Shown in pieces: positions 1 to 10,000 of a DNA stretch of 43,010 nucleotides. Both the position numbers and the translations under genes were made by a program. Position 1 is the first letter of the stretch; each line of letters opens with the position of its first letter. A model generated the notes under the pieces. The model saw only the letters and a program-made list of their open reading frames with translations, was not told where the DNA came from and did no database searches. Origin of the DNA: Methanoculleus frigidifontis. Its GTDB lineage: Archaea > Halobacteriota > Methanomicrobia > Methanomicrobiales > Methanoculleaceae. The stretch covers positions 1 to 43,010 of the forward strand of contig NZ_VCYH01000015.1 of assembly GCF_030464345.1 (NCBI RefSeq). Direction: 5' to 3'.

Positions 1-2
1 AG

Positions 3-122
3 CACATGACTGCCACGATTGCACAGGCATTTGAGAAACTGGCGACGAAGAGAACCTATTGGGAGAAATGGGTGAAGAAATTTATGAGTCCGAAGTATGC
101 TTCAAAGCTGTTGAGCGAGTAA
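3..122 (+). CDS. 3' end of an unidentified gene (cut by window edge)
   Basis: The frame starting at base 3 is open from the window edge to a TAA at 120-122. It gives a short basic C-terminus that ends in SPKYASKLLSE. An in-frame ATG lies at 6-8, but it has no visible ribosome site, so this is more likely the tail of a gene that begins outside the window. The tail is rich in Lys, Trp and aromatic residues (motif YWEKWVKKF). I do not recognise the family; a transposase or other mobile-element protein is possible but not shown. Base composition is lower in GC than the core genes. It converges on hsdS. Confidence 0.4.
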   Translation, partial: HMTATIAQAFEKLATKRTYWEKWVKKFMSPKYASKLLSE

Positions 123-235
123 CTATAGTGTGTATGACCATAATTATTTGCACCGAGCGGGATGAAAGTATTCTGACGTACGTATTCAGCCCCCTCCGGG
201 AGGTGAACCTGAACATATCCTTCGAGCCGCCGGGG

Positions 236-1699
236 CTACATCGGAGAGGACGCCCGTCGCCCGGATAAATGATTCTGCTCTGCTGTTATCCGCTCCAGCA
301 GCACCGCCGCCGGCTCATACTCCCGCCCCTCCCGCCGGGCGAGCTCTGCCTCGGTGGGCACCAGCTGCCCGGAGAACGCCTGAGCGAGGATGGACTGCCG
401 GAGGGCTTCGGTGCGCTCTTTCGCGGCGGCAACTTTGGCCTCAATCTGGTCGGCGAGGGCGAGGAGGGCATCGACGCGGCGGACGATCTCGTGTTGTTCG
501 GGGAGGGGAGGGAGAGATATTTTTTTGCTAAGAAGGTTTGGCTTTGTTATGAAAGGTTGATCAACACCTCTAAGATCTGTTCTCAATTCTTCAATGAACA
601 AAGGAGAGTTTAAAAAGGTATAGATGTACTTTTTTAAATCGGTGCAGTAAAAGTCAAATCGTCCAACTCTTTGGTACAATATTGCGGGTTCATCTTCATC
701 CGAAAGAAATGCTATTTTTAGATTGTCTCCTAAGAGGGGTCTATTTAATGCCATCAATAGATCCCCCGATTTTAGTACTAAATCGGGGTATTTTTCAACA
801 TAATTATCAGGTAAGAACGCTTGTTTTTCCCAGATTATTTTACCGAAAGTAACATTTGCTATTTGGAGCAATTTCACTCCTTGTTGAGAGTACTCACTCT
901 TTTTAAATGCGATGCCTGATGTTAAATTTAATAAGCAACCTAGTTGAGTCCATTTCCATGTTTTTGGGATGTCACTTAGCTCTTCAGGATTAATTTTGTG
1001 ATATTTTCTTGAACTATTTGTTTTTTGAATGCTTCTTGCAATATCCAATAACAGCCGATGCGCATCCTCAACCTCAGAATGTTCTTCTCGCCAATCCTCC
1101 GTCAGCCGCCCATCACACGCAGCAGCAAGTACCGCCTCCCGGAACTGCTGCACGATGCACGGCACTCGATCAAGCCGGGCTTCCACCGCGTCCAGCCGGG
1201 CGAAGAGCGCCTCGATGGCGGCGACGATGCGGTGCTGTTCGGCGAGAGGGGGAAGAGGTATTCGAAAACTTGAGATTTTTTGATAACTAATTCTCGGTAA
1301 TTGGACACCTGACATGTTATTATTCGCATAATCAACAAATTCTGGTGTCGAAAGAAAATGCATCAGATATCGATTATTCAAATTAGGCTGCTTATTGAAA
1401 ACAATAATATCGGTGGAGCAGATGCCTTCAAATTCGGGAATACACACCTTATTTAGGTAGGGTCGTAATTTTCCATAGAGCACATCCCCAATACGAAAAC
1501 GCGTTTTCGTACTTTTCGCATCACTCGCAATACCCGAACTGATTATTCGGCAAGTATTGGCTTCAATATGCTCTAATCCGACATACTTGAGATCAGGAGT
1601 GTCAGAAGGTTCAATTTTTTCTCTTGATGGGGAAATCAAATCGCCTAACGGAACAGAAACCCACCCCTCCGGCAGCTCACTCCTCTGCTGCATACCCAT
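236..1699 (-). CDS. hsdS: Type I restriction-modification specificity subunit HsdS
   Basis: This 487-residue protein selects the bipartite DNA target for the HsdM methylase and HsdR translocase. It has the usual two-repeat plan: target recognition domain 1 at about residues 10-150, a conserved helical spacer containing LPPLAEQHRIV at about 150-200, recognition domain 2 at about 245-395, and a second helical spacer with LPPLPEQHEIV and the typical QAFSGQLVP near the C-terminus. The two spacers are GC-rich, while the recognition domains (about 1250-1670 and 514-1060) are clearly AT-rich, as expected if domains are swapped between strains. The ATG at 1699 lies inside the 3' end of hsdM (23-base overlap), so translation is probably coupled. 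An alternative in-frame ATG is at 1693. Confidence 0.93.
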   Translation of the reverse strand: MGMQQRSELPEGWVSVPLGDLISPSREKIEPSDTPDLKYVGLEHIEANTCRIISSGIASDAKSTKTRFRIGDVLYGKLRPYLNKVCIPEFEGICSTDIIVFNKQPNLNNRYLMHFLSTPEFVDYANNNMSGVQLPRISYQKISSFRIPLPPLAEQHRIVAAIEALFARLDAVEARLDRVPCIVQQFREAVLAAACDGRLTEDWREEHSEVEDAHRLLLDIARSIQKTNSSRKYHKINPEELSDIPKTWKWTQLGCLLNLTSGIAFKKSEYSQQGVKLLQIANVTFGKIIWEKQAFLPDNYVEKYPDLVLKSGDLLMALNRPLLGDNLKIAFLSDEDEPAILYQRVGRFDFYCTDLKKYIYTFLNSPLFIEELRTDLRGVDQPFITKPNLLSKKISLPPLPEQHEIVRRVDALLALADQIEAKVAAAKERTEALRQSILAQAFSGQLVPTEAELARREGREYEPAAVLLERITAEQNHLSGRRASSPM

Positions 1700-3101
1700 T
1701 CCCCATCAGATCGAGAATCGCCTGCAGCTCTGCAACCGCCGCCTCAAGCTCATCGATAGCCTCCGCCGCAAGTTCCTCCGGCAGGGGAAGGTCTTCACCG
1801 TTCTCCAGCGACTCATCCCGCAGCCACTTCAGGGAGTCGATCTTGTAGTCCCGCTCCTTCAGCTCCGAGATGTGGAACCGGTGCCAGCGGTCGCCCTCGG
1901 AGTCCTTCGGGTCACGGGGGGATCTACCGTTCGGGTCGTCCCCGAAACAGCGCTCAAATTCAGCGAAGTGCTCCCGCGTGAGGGGGCGGTCTTTCTTCGT
2001 GATCTTCGGCACGTTGGTGCGGCAGTCGTACACCCAGGTATGCTCGGTCGGGATGCCCTTCGTGAAGAAGATCACATTCGTCTTCGTGCCCGGGGAGTAG
2101 GGGGTGAAGGTGCCATCCGGCAGCCGGATCACGGTGTGGAGGTCGCAGTCCTCGCAGAGCACCTTGAAGACCTCCCCCGCCGCGTCGGCAAAGAGCACGT
2201 TGTCCGGTACTACCACCGCCGCCCGTCCGCCGGGCTTGAGGATCGTCATGACATGCTGGATGAAGTTGAGCTGCTTGTTCGAGGTCTCGATCGTGAAGTC
2301 CTCGCGCCCCGGTGACTGGTTCGCCCCCTTCGTCCCGAACGGCGGGTTTGTGAGCACCACATCAAACCGCCTCGCGTCCGGCACCTCGTAGATCGAGTCG
2401 CCCAGTTCGATCTCCGGCTCGATGCCGTGCAGGTAGAGGTTCATCAGGGCAAGCCGCCGCGGGCGTTCGACGAGCTCCTGCCCGAAGTAGGTGCTGGATT
2501 TAATACGCTTTGCAAGATCCCGGTCGAAGGCTCCGCCAGCGGTCACCGCCTTCAGCCACTCGTAGGCGCAGACCAGAAACCCGCCTGACCCGCACGCCGG
2601 GTCCATGATGAAGAACTCACGCTTGCCCCGCGGATCGGGTTTCATGCACCGCACAATCGTCTGGATCACGATGCGGGGAGTGAAGTACTGCCCGGCACCC
2701 TTTTTCCCCTCGCTCGCCGCCTTCTCGAGCAGCCCCTCGAACGCCATTGCCTTGACATCGATATCAAGCCCCGTCCACTCCGTCTCATCGATCAGCGAGA
2801 TGATCTTCTTGAGACTCACCGGGTTATGAAACCGGGAGAGGGCACCGGCGAAGATATCCCCCAGAAGGTCGTCCGCCTTTCCAAGGGTTCTGAGCGTGTC
2901 GGTGTAATGGTCGGTGAGTTCCGTGCCCGAAAGCTCCTTGAGCGTCTGCCAGTCGCATTTCTCCGGGAGATCGATCCCGCGTTCATCGGACATCTTCAGG
3001 AACAGCAGATAGGTGATCTGTTCGATATAATCCCCGTAATCGATCCCTTCATGCCGTAAGGTATGGCAAAAGCCCCAGAGTTTCTGCACGATATCGCTCA
3101 T
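1677..3101 (-). CDS. hsdM: Type I restriction-modification N6-adenine methyltransferase HsdM
   Basis: This 474-residue protein methylates adenine in the site chosen by HsdS and protects host DNA. The N-terminal helical HsdM domain (about 1-125) is followed by the methylase fold. GQYFTPR is at 137-143, the S-adenosylmethionine motif DPACGSGG at 167-174, and the catalytic NPPF at 252-255. Length is typical. The C-terminal tail (about 440-474) is a predicted coiled coil rich in Glu, Ala and Leu that would contact HsdS. Its start overlaps the hsdR stop by four bases (ATGA), and its end overlaps hsdS, giving an hsdR-hsdM-hsdS operon. No lesion is visible. Confidence 0.95.
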   Translation of the reverse strand: MSDIVQKLWGFCHTLRHEGIDYGDYIEQITYLLFLKMSDERGIDLPEKCDWQTLKELSGTELTDHYTDTLRTLGKADDLLGDIFAGALSRFHNPVSLKKIISLIDETEWTGLDIDVKAMAFEGLLEKAASEGKKGAGQYFTPRIVIQTIVRCMKPDPRGKREFFIMDPACGSGGFLVCAYEWLKAVTAGGAFDRDLAKRIKSSTYFGQELVERPRRLALMNLYLHGIEPEIELGDSIYEVPDARRFDVVLTNPPFGTKGANQSPGREDFTIETSNKQLNFIQHVMTILKPGGRAAVVVPDNVLFADAAGEVFKVLCEDCDLHTVIRLPDGTFTPYSPGTKTNVIFFTKGIPTEHTWVYDCRTNVPKITKKDRPLTREHFAEFERCFGDDPNGRSPRDPKDSEGDRWHRFHISELKERDYKIDSLKWLRDESLENGEDLPLPEELAAEAIDELEAAVAELQAILDLMGNGYAAEE

Positions 3102-5770
3102 ACTGCAACTGCCTCGTTGAATTCCTGAATAAGCGCTGAAAGTTGGTTATTGAAGACGCGGTTTGCCCGGCCCCATCCGCCGTGATCCGTGAAGATGGGG
3201 ATGGTTTCAAAATCCTCCTTATCGATTGAGAGGTTCTCGATTAAATGTGCACGGATACGTTTGAGCCAGTCCTTCTGCTCGGCGGTGAAGGTCTTCCCGG
3301 CGGTCACCTTCTCGCAGGCCAGCAGTATCCGCTCTTCAGCCGTGAGGAGCTCGTTCTCCTCCCGGGCTGCGTGTTTGACCATCGAGATGATGTCCACCAG
3401 CGCCTTGTGATACTGCACCCGGTGCGCACGCTCCAGGTTCTCCGGGGTGAACCGCTGCGGGGTGACCGCAAGCTTCTGTTTCAGCTCGCTGAGTGCGTCC
3501 GTGCCCCACTCCTGCGGGCGGTCGAGGAGGATGCGGATCGCCTCGATCTTCTCGGGATTCTCCCGGACAAACCGGGAGAACTGGGTGAGATAATCCGCCG
3601 GTTTGTACTCCTCCCCGGCAGCGTCCCGCACCAGCCAGGTCGAGGTCACCTCATCCTGCGTGCCGTAATCGATGATGAAGTTCTTCGGTGGGCGCGGATA
3701 GTTCTGCAACAGATTCTGGAAATCGGGATTGCGGAGGAGTTCCATCGTCCCGGTGAAATCGTCCCGGAGCTGCCGCTCCAGACTGACGGCGAACTTCTTA
3801 AGATCGCCCTTCTCGACAAACGCGCTGAAGAGATCCCGCGCCTCTCCCGACATCTCCTTGTCGATCCGGTTGAGGCGCTTGACCAGCACGCGGGTATTGT
3901 ACTCCCGGTCACGGTTGTTCCAGATCTCCTCGATCACCTGGGTGATCGGCTTCGTCTCCCTCTGGGGCGGTTCTGCGGTGATGCCGGTCACCTGCTTGAA
4001 GTAGTCCAGCAGCGTCCCACCGAAACAGTCGAAGACCACAAAATGGGACTTGTCGGGGTGATGCTCTCCCTTCCGCGTGCCGCGTCCCATCATCTGTTCA
4101 AAGAGGATACGGGACTTCACCGATCTCAAAAAGACAATGTATTCAAGGTCGGGAATGTCCACGCCCGTCGAGAGCAGATCCACCGTGACCACAATCCCCG
4201 GCACTTTCCGGTTCCTGAACTCACGCAGGTGCTGGAGCGGGCGGTCAACCTTCCCGGTGATCTTCTGCACAAAGGAATCGCCTCTCCCGAAGACATCGCG
4301 GGCTGTCTCGACCAGCTGGTCGGCGTGCGAGATGTGCGGCACATCCTGGGCGGCAAAGATCAGCGTCTTCGGAAAGCGTCCATACCGCTCTTCGTGCTCC
4401 AGCGCATACCGCTGGATCTCCTCGATGATCTTCCGGTTGGAATCGATGGACGTAATGCTCCGCTCAATCTGCTCCGAAGGGAACTCGCGCTCGTCTTCGA
4501 GGACATCAAGCGTCCGCTGTCCGGTCACCGGATCGACCAGATCGACGGCCTCTCCCTCGTTCAGGAAGATGCCCCGCATCCGCACCCCCGATTCGATAGT
4601 CACAATATCGTAATCGACCAGATACCCCTCCCGAACAGCCCGTTCGTAGCCGTATTCGTACACCTTGTGCTTGAAATAGGCCATTGTGTGGGAGGCCGGA
4701 GTCGCGGTGAGCCCGATCTTTATTGCATCGAAGTGGTCGAGCGTGTTGCGCCAGACCGAGAGTTCCTGCGCTGTATAGCCCCGGTGACACTCATCCGCGA
4801 TGATGAGGTCGAACGCATGAATGGGGATATCGATCTTCTTGGCATCGTCTTCTGACTCCTCATCACAGGAGAACCGGGCTGAGTTTCCGAAGAGGTTGAT
4901 CGTCATCCGCTGGATGGTGGAGACGTAGACGAAGCTGTGCCCCGGCTGCGGATCGGTGAGATAGGACTCGGGCAGGACGTTGATATCATACGGCTCGTTT
5001 TCGTCGAGGTCGCCCCGCTGGAACTGCTGGCTATAGACCTCGTAGGTCTTGTCGAACTTCAGCCCCTGCTCGGTCTCAAAGGAAGAAAACGCCCGGACAG
5101 CCTGCGCAGCGAGTGCTCGCCGGTCAACGAGAAAGAGGATGCGCTTTGCCACGCCCGCCTTCATGAGCCGGTATATCAGGTTGACCATTGTGTAGGTCTT
5201 ACCCGTTCCGGTCGCCATTGCAACCAGCATTGCCCGCTTTTTATCGGAGATGGCCTCACCGATGGCATCGCAGGCTTCCCGCTGATACGGGCGCATCAGG
5301 GAATTGTCCGGCACACGGAAGAACTGCGTGCAGGATGCATCGATATCAGCAGGCAGGCGTTCGAGAAGGGCGTCGGGCGTATGGAATCCCGAAACCTGCT
5401 GCGAGCGGTTGAGAGAATGACGGACATCATGATGCCAGATGACCTCGCCGTTCGTGGAATAGAGAAACGGCGCACGGAACCCATCGAAGTTGAACGGGTT
5501 TGCCGTGATCCCGCGGGCATACCGTTCGGCCTGGGTGAGCACGTTCTGCGGGCCGAGAGAGAGCCGCTTTGCCTCAACAACGCCGATGATGGAACTGTTC
5601 ACACAGAGCGCATAATCCGCGGGACCGTTTGTGGTGGGATACTCCGTGATGGCGCATCGGTCATATGCCGGGAGATCCTTCCTTTCGTCAAAGGGAACCA
5701 CTTTCCAGCCCGCAGCCAGCAGCTTCGGATCGATTCGCTGCTTGCGGGTCTGACGTTCGCTCTCTTCCAT
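3098..5770 (-). CDS. hsdR: Type I restriction endonuclease/translocase subunit HsdR
   Basis: This 890-residue ATP-driven motor and nuclease of the type I complex translocates and cuts unmethylated DNA. An N-terminal PD-(D/E)XK nuclease is visible as Asp52, Glu66 and Lys68 (VVEAKR), followed by a QAERYAR element at about 80. The SF2 helicase core has Walker A ATGTGKT at 186-192, a DECHRG Walker B at about 326-331, and a late GRGTRKG arginine-finger region. A C-terminal helical domain (about 700-890) should bind the methylase. All catalytic motifs are present, so the system looks active. It is the first gene of the operon. The 195 bases before it are AT-rich, with no clear single TATA box. Confidence 0.95.
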   Translation of the reverse strand: MEESERQTRKQRIDPKLLAAGWKVVPFDERKDLPAYDRCAITEYPTTNGPADYALCVNSSIIGVVEAKRLSLGPQNVLTQAERYARGITANPFNFDGFRAPFLYSTNGEVIWHHDVRHSLNRSQQVSGFHTPDALLERLPADIDASCTQFFRVPDNSLMRPYQREACDAIGEAISDKKRAMLVAMATGTGKTYTMVNLIYRLMKAGVAKRILFLVDRRALAAQAVRAFSSFETEQGLKFDKTYEVYSQQFQRGDLDENEPYDINVLPESYLTDPQPGHSFVYVSTIQRMTINLFGNSARFSCDEESEDDAKKIDIPIHAFDLIIADECHRGYTAQELSVWRNTLDHFDAIKIGLTATPASHTMAYFKHKVYEYGYERAVREGYLVDYDIVTIESGVRMRGIFLNEGEAVDLVDPVTGQRTLDVLEDEREFPSEQIERSITSIDSNRKIIEEIQRYALEHEERYGRFPKTLIFAAQDVPHISHADQLVETARDVFGRGDSFVQKITGKVDRPLQHLREFRNRKVPGIVVTVDLLSTGVDIPDLEYIVFLRSVKSRILFEQMMGRGTRKGEHHPDKSHFVVFDCFGGTLLDYFKQVTGITAEPPQRETKPITQVIEEIWNNRDREYNTRVLVKRLNRIDKEMSGEARDLFSAFVEKGDLKKFAVSLERQLRDDFTGTMELLRNPDFQNLLQNYPRPPKNFIIDYGTQDEVTSTWLVRDAAGEEYKPADYLTQFSRFVRENPEKIEAIRILLDRPQEWGTDALSELKQKLAVTPQRFTPENLERAHRVQYHKALVDIISMVKHAAREENELLTAEERILLACEKVTAGKTFTAEQKDWLKRIRAHLIENLSIDKEDFETIPIFTDHGGWGRANRVFNNQLSALIQEFNEAVAV

Positions 5771-5965
5771 GCATATGCCCCACGGTAGACGGATAGTAAA
5801 CTGAGAACTAATTCAAGTCATTAGGTGACTCGATCAGCACCATACATCAATATTACGAAATCGATTTCCTATTGCTCGAAGCTATCAGCGAATATCTATG
5901 TGCATTGAACTGAGTATCTCAGGCACCCCGGAACATTTCAGGATCAAGATCCTGTTAAGAACAGA

Positions 5966-6048
5966 TGCGAGTGGCAGGATTCGAACCTGCGAACTCCTAC
6001 GAGAATCGATCTTGAGTCGATCACCTTTGGCCGCTCGGTAACACTCGC
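5966..6048 (-). tRNA. tRNA-Leu (anticodon CAA)
   Basis: Read on the minus strand, the acceptor stem GCGAGTG pairs with CACTCGC. The D-arm contains GAGCGG, and the anticodon loop CTCAAGA places CAA at positions 34-36. A long class II variable arm (TCTCGTAGGAG region) and the T-arm with GTTCGAATC follow. The discriminator base is A and CCA is not encoded. Class II shape plus CAA means leucine, reading UUG. The only matching promoter element is a TATA-like ATATATTC on the minus strand near 6101-6109. The restriction operon begins about 195 bases beyond its 3' end, so the tRNA may mark an island boundary. Confidence 0.95.
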
Positions 6049-6198
6049 ATTGTGCGGGCACACGGACAGAGGGTTGTGTACCCCAGAGAGACGTGCAACA
6101 GAATATATGAGGTATAGGGTTATGAGCTTGGCGGCAGGAGGGTGGGAGCCCGCGGGTCTGCCGCCCGCACCCCTGCCGGGGATGACCCCGCCGGTCGC

Positions 6199-6474
6199 CT
6201 ACAGGCCCAGCGGTATCCCGATAGCCTGCAGGATGACGACGATGATCACGCCGAGCACGCCGCCTATCGCGCAGATCAGGATGGTTATCAGGTTTATCGG
6301 GATGTCGGGACGGCCGATGAGGCTCATCAGGTTGAAGAGGTTGATGAGCCAGAGCAGGATGATGCCGACGACGGCGTTGACGACGAGCCCGACGATGCTT
6401 TTGAAGACCCGGAACAGCAGGGCGGCGACGATGATGACCAGGATAAGGACGAGAAGCCCGGTAAGAAGACTCAT
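6199..6474 (-). CDS. BofA-like small membrane protein
   Basis: This 91-residue protein is almost entirely hydrophobic, with about three transmembrane segments (residues about 3-22, 26-48 and 62-88), and resembles the SigmaK-inhibitor BofA family of short membrane proteins. In Bacillus, BofA restrains a membrane protease. Archaeal members have no known role and there is no sporulation here, so the family name should not be read as function. I chose the ATG at 6474 because the longer frame adds 29 polar, non-membrane residues. It is transcribed toward the tRNA gene and diverges from the zinc-ribbon gene at 6676. Confidence 0.7.
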   Translation of the reverse strand: MSLLTGLLVLILVIIVAALLFRVFKSIVGLVVNAVVGIILLWLINLFNLMSLIGRPDIPINLITILICAIGGVLGVIIVVILQAIGIPLGL

Positions 6475-6675
6475 ACCAGTTCCAAGGGCGCGGCAGGTAT
6501 TGAATGTTGCGCCATGCGGGGCGTTCTCGGTATGATGTAGTTCCGGAAGATACGGGGGCACGGCGGATGGACGCTCCGTACCCCGTTTCGGAATGAACGG
6601 TTCTTGCGAGAAGATGCGGCTCCCCGGAATCTACATGATAAATAATTATAAATCCTCGGGCGCAGGAGGTGGTGT

Positions 6676-6843
6676 GTGAGCGGCGTGCTACGCCATGACA
6701 GTGCATGCCCTCTCTGCCGGAGCACCGGAGAGAGGACTACCGTAACGCGGCTTGACGGCACGGTGGGCATGTACTGTCCGGTCTGCAAGTATATCGAACC
6801 AATCGGTGCGCGCACGGATCGGAGAGATACGCACCCTGCATGA
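6676..6843 (+). CDS. Small zinc-ribbon protein, 55 residues
   Basis: A GTG-started frame gives 55 residues with two CxxC knuckles, CPLC at about residues 11-14 and CPVC at about 34-37, about 20 residues apart. This is the layout of a single zinc ribbon. A strong GGAGGTGG ribosome site lies just upstream (6665-6672). A TATA-like TTATAAAT at 6646-6653 lies about 26 bases before the GTG. The other GTG codons next to it run into early stops. The C-terminus is short and charged. No enzyme domain fits in this length; it may bind nucleic acid or a partner protein, but this is not shown. It diverges from the BofA-like gene. Confidence 0.65.
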   Translation: MSGVLRHDSACPLCRSTGERTTVTRLDGTVGMYCPVCKYIEPIGARTDRRDTHPA

Positions 6844-7077
6844 CCCTTCTCCGCCACGCGGGGCGGAATCGGCAGAGGGGTGCCGGGCATAATTCCGTCC
6901 GGCGGGACGCCGGATGCCGCCCCCATGATGACGCCCGTCCGCTGCCCCGAGCCCCGCCGGAGATCGGGGGCGAAAAGACGTCCCCGCGGGTCTATTCAGC
7001 GTTCCGGCATATCTCCACTTCCCTTCCGGGAAGAACGCGGGGCGTCTTTTGGAAGGATTGTCCCCGTCTTCTCTTCC

Positions 7078-10000
7078 TCACATAAAATCCGCGAGGCCGA
7101 GCTGCTGCTCCGGCGGCGTGCCGAAGGTCGACTCGATGGACATATCGATGACGCGCACCCGCTGTTTCGTATACTCGGAGATGGCGTAGACCTCGCAGAT
7201 CTCCCGGGAGACGGCGAGGTACTTCTTCACCGAACCCTCGTGGACGGTGGCGATGACGTTCCCCTTGCACTTCGTACATTTCCCTGCAAGCGGCATCCTG
7301 CGGTACTTCGCATTGCACTTCGTGCACCGGAGTTTCTGCTTCGAGAACGCGTTGAGGTTCCCCATCAGGTCGCGGATGAAATGGGTGTTCAAGACCCGTT
7401 CCGCGACGTCGTCGGCATCCACCGCCCGGATCATCTTGGCAAGGTCCAGCTCCGCCTCGAGTTTCTCGAGCATCGTCCCGAGGATGGTGTAGGTGGAGAC
7501 GAGCGGCCCTGCGGAGATGTCGCTCGTCGCATGGGTGTAGGAGAACCCCTCAAGCTGTGCGGGCGTGCCGAGCCTTCTTTCCACCCGGTCGATGAGTTTG
7601 TCGAGGTCTTTTGGGTGGGTGTAGTCCAGCGCCGCGAGGTAGAACTCCAGCGGGTAGTGGTCGCAGACGTCGACGTTGTGGCTCTCCTTGTCGACCTCGG
7701 CGGGATCGAGGTGGGTGGTCAGGACGAGGGGAGCATCCATCGTCCCGCCCCGCGTCTCCGGCAGGTACGAGCGCGAGAAGTTGATCAGGCCGTCGAGGAG
7801 CAGCATAACGCAGTCCTCGTCGCCGTCGCACTGGCCGGTGAAGATCCCGTTGGCGACGAGCGTATGGGTCTCGGCGACCGTCAGGCAGTAGACCCGGTCG
7901 TCGAGGGCTTTGACGATCTCGCGGCCCGCGATCTCGTCGCAGATCGGGAGCGTCCCTTCGAGCACCGGGACGCGGTCTCCGATCGCGACCTCCTGCGCAG
8001 TGATCTTTCTCAGATAGTCCGTGTCCCAGACGAGCATGGTATGCTCCGGCGTCACCGAGAGGATCCTGCCCCGCTTTGTCGTAAAGCGGATCAGGTGCGC
8101 GGGAGCGCGGTGCACCGAGACCGACGTGACCTTCTTCATCCTGACCGTCCCCTGAGAATCGATGCTCCGCACAAAGAATGGCCGGACGGGGTCGGAGTAG
8201 AACGTCCCGAGGTGGTCGAGGCCGGGTCTGCTGATATCGAAGTTCTCGACGACGAAGTCCCGGATGGGCACGACCGTTCCGCCGCCCTCGCCGAAGACCT
8301 CGATCTCGGTGTCGCCCGCAAAACAGTTCCGTCGTTTCGCTGCGTGGAAGAAGGGGTGGCCGTAGCCGACACCGGCCTTCGTGAACCCGATCACCCGTGC
8401 GAGGACGCCGGCGCTCGTGTGGGGGGCGAGCCCCATAACGAGGTGGCCGACGAGATCGCTCCTGGTCTTCACGTTGTAGAACGGCTCAAGCCCGTAGACC
8501 TTCTCCAGGAGTTCGTCGATGAAGTTCGCTCCCCGGATCAGCCATTCGCCGCAGTCCTCCGAGACCAGGATGTCCTGGTGGCGCAGTTCGAGCACCTGGG
8601 AGGGCTCGGTGAGCTCGGCGCCGTGGATGTCGTGCGTATACCCGGTCGAACGGAGTTTCTCGACGGAGACGCCGACCTCGTCGGGCCGGAAATGGGTGAG
8701 CGGGAGATCGATCATGTCGTAGCGCGAGGTGCCGTCCTTGAAGACGTAGAGGTCTTGTTTGGCGCGGAGGATTCCCTTCTCGATCGGCTCCACCGGCCGG
8801 TCGCGGGAGATCAGCCCCTTGACGCCCTTCAGTAGCGGGATGGCGTTCTCACGCATCCCGAGGTGTGCAAGCGCGGCCGCAAACTCCGTCTTGATATTCA
8901 CCGTCACCTTCTGGAGGCAGACGGTGGACGCGCCGCAGGCGGGGCAGGACTCCTCTGCCGTCTCCCTGCCGCACCGGGAGCAGCGGAAGACCGGCACGGT
9001 GTGGCTGCCGCATTCGCAGAGGTTCTTATACGTCATCTTCCCGCAGGCGGTGCAGCGGCGCTCACCGACCTCGGCCTCGATGAGCCCGCCGTCGGTGTTC
9101 GACCGGGGTTTCGCGGCTATCGCCGCCTGGAACGACCGGCGAGAGCCCCCGGCATCGCCGACCGGAAAGAGGGAGTGGGGCGGCGGACGCATCTCACGCG
9201 CCTTGGACTTGCCCGGCCGACCCATCCTGCCGCCGACGCGGGTGCCGGCACGGGAACGGAGTCTGAACCCGGAGAGGTGCATCACCAGCGCAAGCGGGTC
9301 GCCCGCAGGCGCGTCCGTCCATGTCTCGCGCCGTTTCAGCTGGATCGTCAGCCCCAGGCAGGCCAGCAGCACCAGGTACTCGGCGATAACGATCCGGTCG
9401 TCCTTGAGGTGGTGGAAGACGAGGAGCTCTTCCAAGACCGCCTTGACCTCCGGGGTATTCGGAACCGTCAGCGCCCCGTCCTCGACCGCTCCTGCTTCGA
9501 CGATCCGGTCGGCAAGAAGGGCGATCTCGCCCGGCGTGACGTCGTCCCAGAGATAGGTATAGTCGGGATGGAGGTAGGCGCCGTCGAGCGCGAACTCGAT
9601 CGCCTCCATCTCGCTCTCCGGGTGGCTCGGCCCTCCCTCCTGCAGCCACCACTCCTCGCAGTAGCAGGGCGGCATCAGCGGGTGGTTGTTCTCGAGGAAC
9701 TCACCGTAACTGATGAGGATCTCCCCGATATCGATGATCGCCTCCACCTGCCCTCCAAGCTCCCGTGCCTGCTTCGCGTCGTCTATCCGGAGGACCTCCC
9801 CGCTCTTCAGCCGCACAGTCGGCCCCTGGATGGTGTCGACCGGCACGACTCCTGCCGCCTTTCCAGGCCGTTCGACCTTCATCTGCGTACCGACGGCGAG
9901 AAAATTGCCGAGGATGTGCAGGGTTGCGGGATGAAACCCTGCGGCGGCGAAGCCGGTGTTTCGCGCCCTGCCGAAACGGAGGCGAAAGCCCCCTTTCCGC

